DNA of 40,792 bases from Thiobacillus sp. (lineage in GTDB: Bacteria; Pseudomonadota; Gammaproteobacteria; Burkholderiales; Thiobacillaceae), in the NCBI GenBank assembly GCA_019911765.1, contig JAIOJU010000028.1, forward strand, positions 1 to 40,792, given 5' to 3'. The notes beneath the pieces were generated by a model, which was not told the DNA's origin, ran no database searches, and saw only the letters and a program-made list of their open reading frames with translations. This document shows, one piece after another, positions 16,839-24,208 of this stretch; within the stretch, counting starts at the first letter, position 1; each line of letters opens with the position of its first letter. The translations under genes and the position numbers were made by a program.

Positions 16839-16859
16839 GACCGCAGTGTCACTGCGGTC
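16839..16859. promoter_or_regulatory. Perfect 10-bp inverted repeat between two operon genes
   Basis: The arms GACCGCAGTG (16839-16848) and CACTGCGGTC (16850-16859) are exact reverse complements around a single T at 16849. As RNA it would form a strong hairpin with a minimal loop. It begins 6 bases after the previous stop and ends 7 bases before GGAG (16867-16870) of the next gene. No T-run follows, so it does not look like a Rho-independent terminator. It could be an mRNA-stability or processing hairpin, or a DNA operator. Confidence 0.7.
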
Positions 16860-16878
16860 ACAGACTGGAGTAAATGCA

Positions 16879-18075
16879 ATGTTGAAGCACTGTAAGGCGT
16901 GCAACCTGCCGGAAACGTACGAGACCATCGAGTTTGATGCGGATGGCGTCTGCAATATCTGCCGCCAGAAGGAATTCAAGGACACCGCCATTGACTGGAG
17001 TGGCCGTAAGGAACAGCTTGATAGGTTGGTGGAACAGTATCGGGGCAAATATGCTTACGATTGCATCGTGCCTTTTTCCGGGGGCAAGGACAGCACTTTT
17101 ACGTTGCATTACCTGATGAAGGAATACGGCCTGAAGCCTCTGGTCGTCCAATTCAACCATGGCTTCATGCGTCAAGGCTTGCTCAAGAACAACGAGCGTA
17201 CGTTTCGCAAGCTCGGGGTGGATGTGTTGAGCTTCACGCCAAACTGGCAGTTGGTTAAGCGCTTGATGCTGGAGTCCCTGGTACGCAAAGGCGACTTCTG
17301 CTGGCACTGCCACACCGGCATCTACTCCTATCCCATGCATGTCGCCATCCAGCAGCAGGTGCCATTGATCTTTTGGGGCGAACCTTCTTCTGAATACACG
17401 GCTTATTACGACTATCGCGATAACGAGATCGAGGAGGTTGACGAGGAAAAATTCAACCGCTCAACCAACCTTGGCATCACTGCGGAAGACATGGCGGGCA
17501 TGATCGCCGCTGATTTCGAATTCGATCCGCGAGATCTCAAGCCCTTTACTTATCCACCGATGCGGGATCTCAAGAAGCTGGGATACCGCTCTGTTTGTCT
17601 GGGCTCCTTCATTCCCTGGGACGTCAAGAAGCAGGTTGCCCTGATTCAGTCTGAACTGGGATGGAAGGGTGATCAGGTTGAAGGCATTCCATGGGAAGAG
17701 TATCCGTATGAAAAAATCGAATGCCATCTCCAGGGCGTTCGCGACTACATCAAGTACCTCAAGCGCGGGTACGGCCGCGTCACGCAGATGACTGCGTTGG
17801 ACCTCCGCAATGGGCGCATTACCCAGGAAAAAGCGCGCCAACTGATCGACCAGTACGAGGGCAAGAAGCCACCATCGCTGACGCTCTTCCTCGAATATCT
17901 TGGCATCAGCGAGAACGAATTCAACGACATCGTTGCCAAGACGGTCGTGCCGCCCTATGTGCCTGATTTCAACGCGCCATATGCGCCGCGTACTGCGGAT
18001 TACGACAACTGGTATCGCGAACCCGAGGATAATCGTGGAATCCGACACAAGACCATCCCCATTGTGAAGGGATGA
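16879..18075 (+). CDS. N-acetyl sugar amidotransferase, WbuX/WbpG/PseA family
   Basis: The protein has 398 residues. Four cysteines in two pairs (C5/C8 and C25/C28) form a likely zinc site. FSGGKDST at residues 66-73 is the PP-loop that binds ATP for adenylation, and CWHCHTGIYSYP follows. The family turns a sugar N-acetyl group into an acetamidino group, with ammonia supplied by a HisH-like glutaminase and channelled through a HisF-like partner. Both partners are encoded directly downstream. ATG 16879 with GGAG at 16867-16870 was preferred to longer in-frame starts. In P. aeruginosa the same trio acts in B-band LPS, and PseA of C. jejuni modifies Pse. Confidence 0.9.
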   Translation: MLKHCKACNLPETYETIEFDADGVCNICRQKEFKDTAIDWSGRKEQLDRLVEQYRGKYAYDCIVPFSGGKDSTFTLHYLMKEYGLKPLVVQFNHGFMRQGLLKNNERTFRKLGVDVLSFTPNWQLVKRLMLESLVRKGDFCWHCHTGIYSYPMHVAIQQQVPLIFWGEPSSEYTAYYDYRDNEIEEVDEEKFNRSTNLGITAEDMAGMIAADFEFDPRDLKPFTYPPMRDLKKLGYRSVCLGSFIPWDVKKQVALIQSELGWKGDQVEGIPWEEYPYEKIECHLQGVRDYIKYLKRGYGRVTQMTALDLRNGRITQEKARQLIDQYEGKKPPSLTLFLEYLGISENEFNDIVAKTVVPPYVPDFNAPYAPRTADYDNWYREPEDNRGIRHKTIPIVKG

Positions 18076-18109
18076 ACAGGCGCGGTTCATCCGTCCTCAC
18101 GGTGCTTTC

Positions 18110-18727
18110 ATGATAGGCATTCTGGATATTGGTATGGGCAATCTGCGGTCCGTCTGCAATGCTGTCTACCAGAATGGTTTCGACCCTGTTGTTGTGGACA
18201 ATGCGGCCGCCTTCGATGATCTGACCCACCTGATCATTCCCGGCGTCGGTAATTTTGGCGCCGCAGTGCCCGAAATCGAGAAGCGCCAGTTGCGAGACCC
18301 TATCCTCGATTTCGCCAAGGGAGGCCGTCCCTTGCTGGGAACCTGCCTTGGCATGCAATTGATGATGGGGATCGGCGAAGAAGGGGGCATGCATCACGGC
18401 CTTGGCCTGATCGAGGGCCGCGTTACGCGTCTTGATGTCGGGCCTGGCCTGAGGATTCCGCACGTCGGCTGGAATGAACTCGATGTGAGCCGGCCGCATC
18501 CTGTTTTTTCCGGTATCAAGACCAGGTGCGATTTCTATTTCGTGCACTCCTATGCGGTCCGGTGCGACAACGCATTGGATGTGCTGGCCACCACAGATTA
18601 TGGCGGGTTGGTTACGGCTGCAATCGGTCGTGCCAATGTGGTCGGCGTGCAGTTCCACCCGGAAAAAAGCCAGGTTAACGGCCTGCGCCTGATTGAGAAT
18701 TTTTGTCGTTGGGATGGAAAATGCTGA
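18110..18727 (+). CDS. HisH-like glutamine amidotransferase of the acetamidino module
   Basis: The protein has 205 residues and is a class I glutaminase. The catalytic cysteine is C79 in GTCLGMQL, and H183 and E185 (QFHPEKSQ) complete the triad. It releases ammonia from glutamine. In histidine synthesis it pairs with HisF, but no other his gene is present, and the neighbour upstream is the sugar amidotransferase. It therefore almost certainly feeds ammonia to the acetamidino-forming enzyme (as WbuY/HisH2 does). The stop lies inside the following HisF-like gene (7-base overlap), which suits a stable complex. Confidence 0.9.
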   Translation: MIGILDIGMGNLRSVCNAVYQNGFDPVVVDNAAAFDDLTHLIIPGVGNFGAAVPEIEKRQLRDPILDFAKGGRPLLGTCLGMQLMMGIGEEGGMHHGLGLIEGRVTRLDVGPGLRIPHVGWNELDVSRPHPVFSGIKTRCDFYFVHSYAVRCDNALDVLATTDYGGLVTAAIGRANVVGVQFHPEKSQVNGLRLIENFCRWDGKC

Positions 18728-19479
18728 AGCGCCGCATCATCCCCATCCTGTTGCTGATGAACGGCCGCCTCGTCAAGAGTGTCCACTTCGGTGAGTGGCG
18801 CGATGTCGGTGATCCCGTAAAGAGTGCGGCGGTCTACAATTCACAATACGCTGATGAGTTGATTTTTCTCAACATCGCCCGTGATGATGCATCGGTCAAG
18901 CCGCTGGCGGAACTGCTGCACAGGATCTCTGAAGCCTGCTTCATGCCGCTATCCGTCGGTGGAGGCGTTTGCAGCTTTGAGGACGCTGCCTTCCTGATCC
19001 AGAACGGTGCCGACAAGGTCGTCATCAACAGCGCAGCCTATAGCCATCTCGACCTGATCAGCCGCGTAGCTGACCGTTTCGGCAAGCAGGCCGTTGTGAT
19101 TGGCGTGGACGCGAAGCGCCATGATGGTGGCTATCAGGCTGTTTCCCATGGTGCTACCCGGGTCGAGACTGTGAGCATTGAGGAACACCTTCACGCTTGT
19201 GAGGCTGCCGGCGCAGGCGAGTTCCTGATCCAGTCAGTGGACCAGGATGGCACCATGGAAGGTTTCGATCTCCCGCTGCTGAGGCTGGCCTGTTCTGTAG
19301 CCACCGTCCCGGTGATTGGCTGCGGTGGGTCGGGACAGTACAACCACCTCAAGGCGGCTTTCCTTGAAACAGATGTGAGTGCCCTTGCCTGCGGCAGCCT
19401 GTTCAATTTTTCTGACAGCAATCCGATGCGTGCAAAGGCTTTCCTCAGCAATTATGGATTACAGTTTAAAGTGGTCTAG
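18721..19479 (+). CDS. HisF-like acetamidino modification protein (AglZ/HisF2/WbuZ type)
   Basis: The protein has 252 residues and the HisF (beta-alpha)8 barrel, as seen in RIIPILLLMNGRLVKS, SVGGG, GADKVVINSAA, VIGVDAKRHDGG, LIQSVDQDGTMEG and VIGCGGSG. In true HisF the first strand carries the catalytic Asp11 (CLDV); here the matching position is L11 (ILLL). Loss of this acid/base argues against imidazole-glycerol-phosphate synthesis and for a barrel that only channels ammonia. ATG 18721 was chosen over GTG/ATG starts further up because MLKRRIIP matches HisF N termini. It is translationally coupled to the HisH-like gene. Confidence 0.9.
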   Translation: MLKRRIIPILLLMNGRLVKSVHFGEWRDVGDPVKSAAVYNSQYADELIFLNIARDDASVKPLAELLHRISEACFMPLSVGGGVCSFEDAAFLIQNGADKVVINSAAYSHLDLISRVADRFGKQAVVIGVDAKRHDGGYQAVSHGATRVETVSIEEHLHACEAAGAGEFLIQSVDQDGTMEGFDLPLLRLACSVATVPVIGCGGSGQYNHLKAAFLETDVSALACGSLFNFSDSNPMRAKAFLSNYGLQFKVV

Positions 19480-19481
19480 TC

Positions 19482-20036
19482 ATGATTCTTGCCAAAGCCC
19501 TCGAAACCCCACGCCTGATCCTGCGAACCCTGCATGTGGACGATGCAACCGACACTTATCTGTCCTGGTTGCGTGACCCGGAAATTAATCGGTATCTGGA
19601 AATTCGTTTTTCTGAGGTAAAGGATGTACAGGAACTGGTAGCCTTCATCAAGTCAGTTAATGAAAGCCCGGTCAATCTGATGCTCGGTATTGTCACAAAA
19701 AAGGACGGCCGTCATATTGGAAATATCAAGCTGGGGCCTATTATTGCGCCTCATTCGCGTGCAACTGTCGGGTTCCTGATTGGTGACAAGGCGTCCTGGG
19801 GTCAAGGCTACGCCACCGAAGCGATAATCGAGACCTGCCGGTATGGCATGCAGGACCTCGGCCTTGCCAAGGTTACGGCCGGCTGTTATGAAACCAACCC
19901 GGGCTCGGCCAAGGCGTTGTTGAAGTCTGGATTTGCCCACGAAGCGACGATTCCGTCCGATGTTGCTTTTGAGGGGCGCCGGATCGCCTCATTGATCTTT
20001 GGTCTCAATCGCGAAGACCCAGAACAGGGCAACTGA
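19482..20036 (+). CDS. GNAT-family N-acetyltransferase (RimJ/RimL-like)
   Basis: The protein has 184 residues. The family start LETPRLILRTLHVDDA is followed by YLSWLRDPEINRYLEIRF. The acetyl-CoA loop lies in GFLIGDKASWGQGYATEAI, where Q/G-x-G-x-A/G is visible, and ETNPGSAKALLKSGF completes the fold. This is the second GNAT of the cluster and the stronger match to PseH-like enzymes by its ends. It may acylate the 4-amino group or an amino group on another sugar. It starts 2 bases after the HisF-like gene and is followed by a 140-base gap, so a transcript may end or begin nearby. Confidence 0.84.
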   Translation: MILAKALETPRLILRTLHVDDATDTYLSWLRDPEINRYLEIRFSEVKDVQELVAFIKSVNESPVNLMLGIVTKKDGRHIGNIKLGPIIAPHSRATVGFLIGDKASWGQGYATEAIIETCRYGMQDLGLAKVTAGCYETNPGSAKALLKSGFAHEATIPSDVAFEGRRIASLIFGLNREDPEQGN

Positions 20037-20176
20037 ATTTCGGGGCGCAATTTACATACAATCACGAACCAACAGACGTCCTGCTCATTGCCCTTCAGGC
20101 GAAGATTGAGGCGCGATGCCCAAGTCCCGCTTCTGGCAGTTGCTTCCGCGGGTGGTTGCCAATCAATGGATTTTAA

Positions 20177-21817
20177 ATGTCAGTCACTTTTTTCAAGAAT
20201 GCCATAGCCCTCCTGAAGCGCCTGAAGCGCGATCCGGTGGATGCGCGTTTTATCAAGCATAACAAGCGAGCATTCGCGTGTGATGCCAGACAGCAGGATG
20301 AAGGTCCCATCGTCATGATGGAGCTCAGCTCAATGCAGTCGGCTCATATTGCCTACAGTTATCTGGCAAATGTGCTGGCAACGGAAAATAATGCCCGAAT
20401 CATTGGTTATGTCCCAAGAGTGTATTCCAGTCGCTGGAAAAGGCTGGCTTTCAAAATCGCAAAACTACTTGGGTTGTCGTACCTGGGCGTGTATCGATCA
20501 TTTGGTGCTACGGATTTCCTCACCATTGAAATCAGCGAGGCTCAAATACAAAAAGCACGTCGTATATATGATGAGGTCACTAGCCAGTTCGGCGATAAAT
20601 GGGATATCGAGGCACTGACGATCCATGGCATCTGGGTAGGCGACCTCATCTACGACACGTATCTAGCGCGCTTCAACAAGCCAACAGTCGACAAGACCAA
20701 TCCGGAATTTCAGCGTTTCCTGCTTGAGTCGATCGAATTGTTCGTCTTCTGGGAGGACTACCTCGACAGCCATGATGTGCGTGCAATCAACGTCAGCCAC
20801 TGCGTTTATAACGTGGCCATGCCGCTGCGCCTGGGGGTCGAGAGAAATATCCCGGTCTTCCAGACTAACGTGACTCACGTTTACCGGATGAGCAAGAAAA
20901 ATTACTTTGCATACAATGACTTTTTTTATTTTCGGGAGCGTTTCGCCGCCTTGCCGGAAGAGGTGAAAACAGCGGGTATTGCGGAAGCCAAGCGCAGGAT
21001 CGAACGGCGCTTTGCCGGTGAAGTGGGCGTCGATATGGCCTATTCCACCAAATCGGCCTATGGCACTTCACGCCATGTGCGATTGTTGAGAGAGTCCCCC
21101 CGGAAAAAAATCCTGATTGCCACGCACTGCTTCTTTGATAGCCCGCACAGCTACGGTAACAACGTCTTTCCCGATTTCTATGAATGGCTGGACTTTCTCG
21201 GAAAGTTGAGTGAGGTCACGGATTACGACTGGTATATCAAGACCCACCCCGACTATCTGCCCGGGACCATGGAAATCATCGAGGCATTCATCGCAAAATA
21301 TCCCAAGTTTACATTGCTGCCGTCAGATGCCTCCCATCATCAGATTATCGCCGAAGGGATCAATGTGGCTCTGACTGTCTATGGCACGATTGCATTTGAA
21401 TACGCCGCACTCGGAATTCCGGTAATCAACAATTCGTTGAATAATCCCCATATAGCCTACGACTTCAATCTGCATTCCAGGGATGTGGAAGACTATCGCC
21501 GTCTCCTGCTTGGTCTGGATACCCTCGACTTCAAAATTGATAAGCAGCAGGTCTATGAGTATTACTTCATGAGGTTCATGTACAACACCGAAGATCTGTT
21601 CTTCGATAGTTATGACACCACAATAGAAGAGCTCGGTGGCTATTCTGCGCAGTTCACACCCGCTGTCTACGGGAAATGGCTGGAAGAGTGGTCGCCCGAC
21701 AAACACCGCTCCATTGTCACGGCACTTCAGACCTATATCCGGTCGGGTGATTTCCGTATGGACTATCGCCACTACGGCCGTGAGTTCGGCGTTGAGTCCA
21801 TTGGAGAAAAACCATGA
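20177..21817 (+). CDS. Unknown large surface-carbohydrate protein, probable glycosyltransferase
   Basis: The protein has 546 residues and no clear signal peptide. Basic N-terminal residues precede a long region without a recognised family. From about residue 340 the sequence becomes typical of capsule/teichoic-type transferases: DWYIKTHPDYLPG (about 349-361) followed by HHQIIAEGINVALTVYGTIAFEYAALGIPVINNS in its key parts (AEG, TVYGT, FEYAALGIPV). This arrangement is like the sugar-nucleotide half of KpsS/CDP-glycerol-type GT-B proteins. It comes after the nonulosonate and acetamidino genes, so it is the best candidate for the nonulosonate transferase. ATG 20177 lacks a clear Shine-Dalgarno. 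The stop overlaps rfbF (ATGA). Confidence 0.65.
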   Translation: MSVTFFKNAIALLKRLKRDPVDARFIKHNKRAFACDARQQDEGPIVMMELSSMQSAHIAYSYLANVLATENNARIIGYVPRVYSSRWKRLAFKIAKLLGLSYLGVYRSFGATDFLTIEISEAQIQKARRIYDEVTSQFGDKWDIEALTIHGIWVGDLIYDTYLARFNKPTVDKTNPEFQRFLLESIELFVFWEDYLDSHDVRAINVSHCVYNVAMPLRLGVERNIPVFQTNVTHVYRMSKKNYFAYNDFFYFRERFAALPEEVKTAGIAEAKRRIERRFAGEVGVDMAYSTKSAYGTSRHVRLLRESPRKKILIATHCFFDSPHSYGNNVFPDFYEWLDFLGKLSEVTDYDWYIKTHPDYLPGTMEIIEAFIAKYPKFTLLPSDASHHQIIAEGINVALTVYGTIAFEYAALGIPVINNSLNNPHIAYDFNLHSRDVEDYRRLLLGLDTLDFKIDKQQVYEYYFMRFMYNTEDLFFDSYDTTIEELGGYSAQFTPAVYGKWLEEWSPDKHRSIVTALQTYIRSGDFRMDYRHYGREFGVESIGEKP

Positions 21818-22587
21818 TCGCGGTCATCCTTGCCGGTGGCCTCGGCACACGGATATCGGAAGAAACTCACCTGAAGCCGAAACCGATGATCGAGATCGGC
21901 GGCAAGCCGATCCTCTGGCACATCATGAAAACCTATTCGGCGTATGGCGTGAACGATTTCGTGATTTGCTGCGGCTATAAGGGATATCTCATCAAGGAAT
22001 ATTTCGCCAATTATTTTCTGCATATGTCCGATGTCACGTTCGACATGGAACACAACAGGATGGAAGTTCACCAGCGCAAGGCGGAGCCATGGCGCGTGAC
22101 GCTGGTGGATACCGGTGAGGAGACGCTCACGGGGGGGCGGCTGAAACGGGTTGCGGAATACGTCAGGAATGAAGAGGCATTCTGTTTCACCTACGGCGAC
22201 GGCTTGTCTGATGTCGATGTCTCGCGCGAGATCGCATTCCACAGGCAGCATGGCAAGCTGGCGACAGTCACCGCCGTCCAACCACCCGGACGCTACGGTG
22301 CCTTGCAGATGGAAGGTGCCAGAGTGGCTGGGTTTACCGAGAAGCCGCGAGGGGATGGCGGCTTGATCAATGGTGGTTTCTTTGTGCTCTCGCCCCGATG
22401 CATCGACCTGATTGCGGGTGACCACTCCAGCTGGGAAGGCGAACCCTTGACGCATCTTGCATCAGAAGGGCAGTTGATGGCTTTTGAGCACAATGGTTTT
22501 TGGCAACCTATGGACACCCTGCGCGAAAAGAATCTGCTCGAGGAGCTTTGGGCTTCCGGCAAGGCCCCATGGAAAGTGTGGCAATGA
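21814..22587 (+). CDS. rfbF: Glucose-1-phosphate cytidylyltransferase
   Basis: The protein has 257 residues, the family's usual length. ILAGGLGTRISEETHLKPKPMIEIGGKPIL is the nucleotidyltransferase signature (catalytic Arg and Lys), and FTYGDGLSDVDV holds the metal-binding Asp. It makes CDP-glucose from CTP and glucose-1-phosphate. It begins a four- or five-gene CDP-sugar branch joined by ATGA overlaps. FWQPMDTLREKNLLEELWASGKAPWKVW at the C terminus is typical of RfbF. Confidence 0.95.
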   Translation: MIAVILAGGLGTRISEETHLKPKPMIEIGGKPILWHIMKTYSAYGVNDFVICCGYKGYLIKEYFANYFLHMSDVTFDMEHNRMEVHQRKAEPWRVTLVDTGEETLTGGRLKRVAEYVRNEEAFCFTYGDGLSDVDVSREIAFHRQHGKLATVTAVQPPGRYGALQMEGARVAGFTEKPRGDGGLINGGFFVLSPRCIDLIAGDHSSWEGEPLTHLASEGQLMAFEHNGFWQPMDTLREKNLLEELWASGKAPWKVWQ

Positions 22588-23648
22588 ACCGGGAATTCTG
22601 GCGCGGCAAGCGGGTTTTCCTGAGTGGCCACACGGGATTTAAGGGCGGATGGCTCGCCTTGTGGCTGGCCGACATGGGTGCCGACGTCCATGGTTATGCG
22701 CTGACGCCGCCAACCGAACCCAATCTTTTCACGGTTGCAAATCTGCAGGACAGTCTGGCCAGCAGCAAGATTGCCGACATCCGTGACGCAGCCACGCTCA
22801 CGCAGGCCATGCAAACGGCCAAGCCCGATATTGTGCTGCATCTGGCCGCGCAGCCATTGGTGCGTTATTCCTATGCTGCGCCGGCGGAGACCTATGCCGT
22901 CAATGTCATGGGCACGGTCAATCTGCTGGAAGCGGTGCGCCAGACGCCCAGCGTCAAGGTGGTAGTCAACGTCACCACCGACAAGTGCTACGAGAACCGG
23001 GAGTGGGTCTGGCCCTACCGTGAGAACGAAGCCATGGGCGGCTTCGATCCCTATTCCAGCAGCAAGGCCTGTTCCGAACTGGTGACGGCGGCTTACCGCC
23101 GTTCTTTCCTGGACGCCGCCGGCATCCACTTGGCCAGTGCGCGCGCCGGCAACGTCATCGGCGGCGGTGATTGGGCGGACGACCGGCTGGTTCCCGATTT
23201 TCTGCGTGCACTGGATGCCGGGCAGGTCCTTACCATCCGCTCGCCGCTGGCTACGCGCCCCTGGCAGCATGTGCTTGAGCCGCTGTCGGGCTATCTCATG
23301 CTGGCTGAACGGCTTTTCACCGAGGGCCAGGGCTATGCCGAGGCATGGAATTTCGGTCCAGAAGAGACTGACGCCAAGCCGGTGCAGTGGATCGTCGAAT
23401 ATCTGTGCGGCCAGGTTCCAGACGCCGCCTGGCAATGTGATGCCGCCCTGCAGCCGCATGAAGCCAACATGCTCAAGCTGGACAGCTCCAAGGCCAAGGT
23501 CCAGCTTGGGTGGCGCCCACGCTGGAATCTGCAAACCGCGTTGGGCATGACGCTGGCCTGGCATCAGGCCTGGAAGCAAGGCCTGGACATGGCCGCCACC
23601 AGCGTGCAACAGATCCAGGCATATGAGGCAGCAGCAAGGCAGGCATGA
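22584..23648 (+). CDS. rfbG: CDP-glucose 4,6-dehydratase
   Basis: The protein has 354 residues and is a short-chain dehydrogenase. The NAD loop is SGHTGFKGGWLALWL, and the catalytic part has VTTDKCYENREWVWPYRENE followed by YSSSKACSELV (Tyr/Lys pair). RPWQHVLEPLSGYL is characteristic of RfbG. The product is CDP-4-keto-6-deoxyglucose. The ATG at 22584 overlaps the rfbF stop and gives the usual MNREFWRGKRVFLSG start; longer in-frame starts were rejected. A 4-base overlap connects it to the epimerase-like gene. Confidence 0.95.
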   Translation: MNREFWRGKRVFLSGHTGFKGGWLALWLADMGADVHGYALTPPTEPNLFTVANLQDSLASSKIADIRDAATLTQAMQTAKPDIVLHLAAQPLVRYSYAAPAETYAVNVMGTVNLLEAVRQTPSVKVVVNVTTDKCYENREWVWPYRENEAMGGFDPYSSSKACSELVTAAYRRSFLDAAGIHLASARAGNVIGGGDWADDRLVPDFLRALDAGQVLTIRSPLATRPWQHVLEPLSGYLMLAERLFTEGQGYAEAWNFGPEETDAKPVQWIVEYLCGQVPDAAWQCDAALQPHEANMLKLDSSKAKVQLGWRPRWNLQTALGMTLAWHQAWKQGLDMAATSVQQIQAYEAAARQA

Positions 23649-24208
23649 GCACCCGCTTCGACATTCTGGAAACGCCACTTACCGGCTTGCGGATCCTGCA
23701 GCGCAAACCCATTGGTGACAGCCGGGGCTACCTGGAGCGCCTTTTCTGCAGCGAGGAATTGCAGGCGCTCGCTCCGGGCAGGCACATTGCCCAGATCAAC
23801 CATACTTTCACGGCGGCTCGCGGCACCGTGCGCGGCATGCATTTCCAGCGCCCCCCCCATGCCGAAATCAAGTTCGTAAGCTGCCTGCGTGGCGAAGTCT
23901 TTGATGTTGCCGTGGACCTGCGCGATAATTCGCCCACTTTTTTGCGCTGGCATGCCGAAGTGCTTAGTGCCGATAATCACAAAACCCTTGTTATCCCGGA
24001 AGGCTTTGCACACGGGTTTCAAACTCTCACAGACAACTGCGAAATGCTGTATTTTCATACCGCCATATACCAGCCAGAAGCGGAAGACGGCCTGAATGCG
24101 CAGGATCCCCGGCTTGCCATCCAGTGGCCACTGCCGGTCACCGGACTATCGCCGCGTGATGCCGCACATCCTCCGTTGGATAACGGCTTTGCCGGGGTGG
24201 CGCCATGA
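23645..24208 (+). CDS. dTDP-4-dehydrorhamnose 3,5-epimerase-family protein (CDP-sugar epimerase)
   Basis: The protein has 187 residues and the RmlC cupin fold. H66 in GTVRGMHFQRPP and the GEVFDVAVDLR, LVIPEGFAHGFQTL and AIYQPEAEDGLNAQDPRLAIQWP blocks match RmlC. RmlC epimerises C3 and C5 of 4-keto-6-deoxy nucleotide sugars. Because rfbF and rfbG stand directly before it and no rmlA/rmlB is present, the substrate is probably CDP-4-keto-6-deoxyglucose. Some homologues epimerise only C3 or C5, so the stereochemistry of the product is uncertain. Confidence 0.88.
   Translation: MSTRFDILETPLTGLRILQRKPIGDSRGYLERLFCSEELQALAPGRHIAQINHTFTAARGTVRGMHFQRPPHAEIKFVSCLRGEVFDVAVDLRDNSPTFLRWHAEVLSADNHKTLVIPEGFAHGFQTLTDNCEMLYFHTAIYQPEAEDGLNAQDPRLAIQWPLPVTGLSPRDAAHPPLDNGFAGVAP

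Noticed and set aside
18110-19479. Reading the pair as hisH-hisF of histidine biosynthesis
   Set aside because: No other his gene is present, the WbuX-type amidotransferase is adjacent, and the HisF-like protein lacks the Asp11 equivalent.
20213-20231. Short direct repeat of GCGCCTGAA-type units
   Set aside because: It only reflects a repeated Leu-Lys-Arg codon pattern at the start of the 20177 protein and is too short to call an element.
20115-20252. Short open frame beginning MPKSRFWQLLP upstream of and overlapping the 20177 gene
   Set aside because: It runs out of frame into the next gene, lacks a Shine-Dalgarno and has no recognisable features.
22293-23678. 461-codon minus-strand open frame opposite rfbG
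   Set aside because: It has no family motif and mirrors a strongly supported CDP-glucose dehydratase gene.
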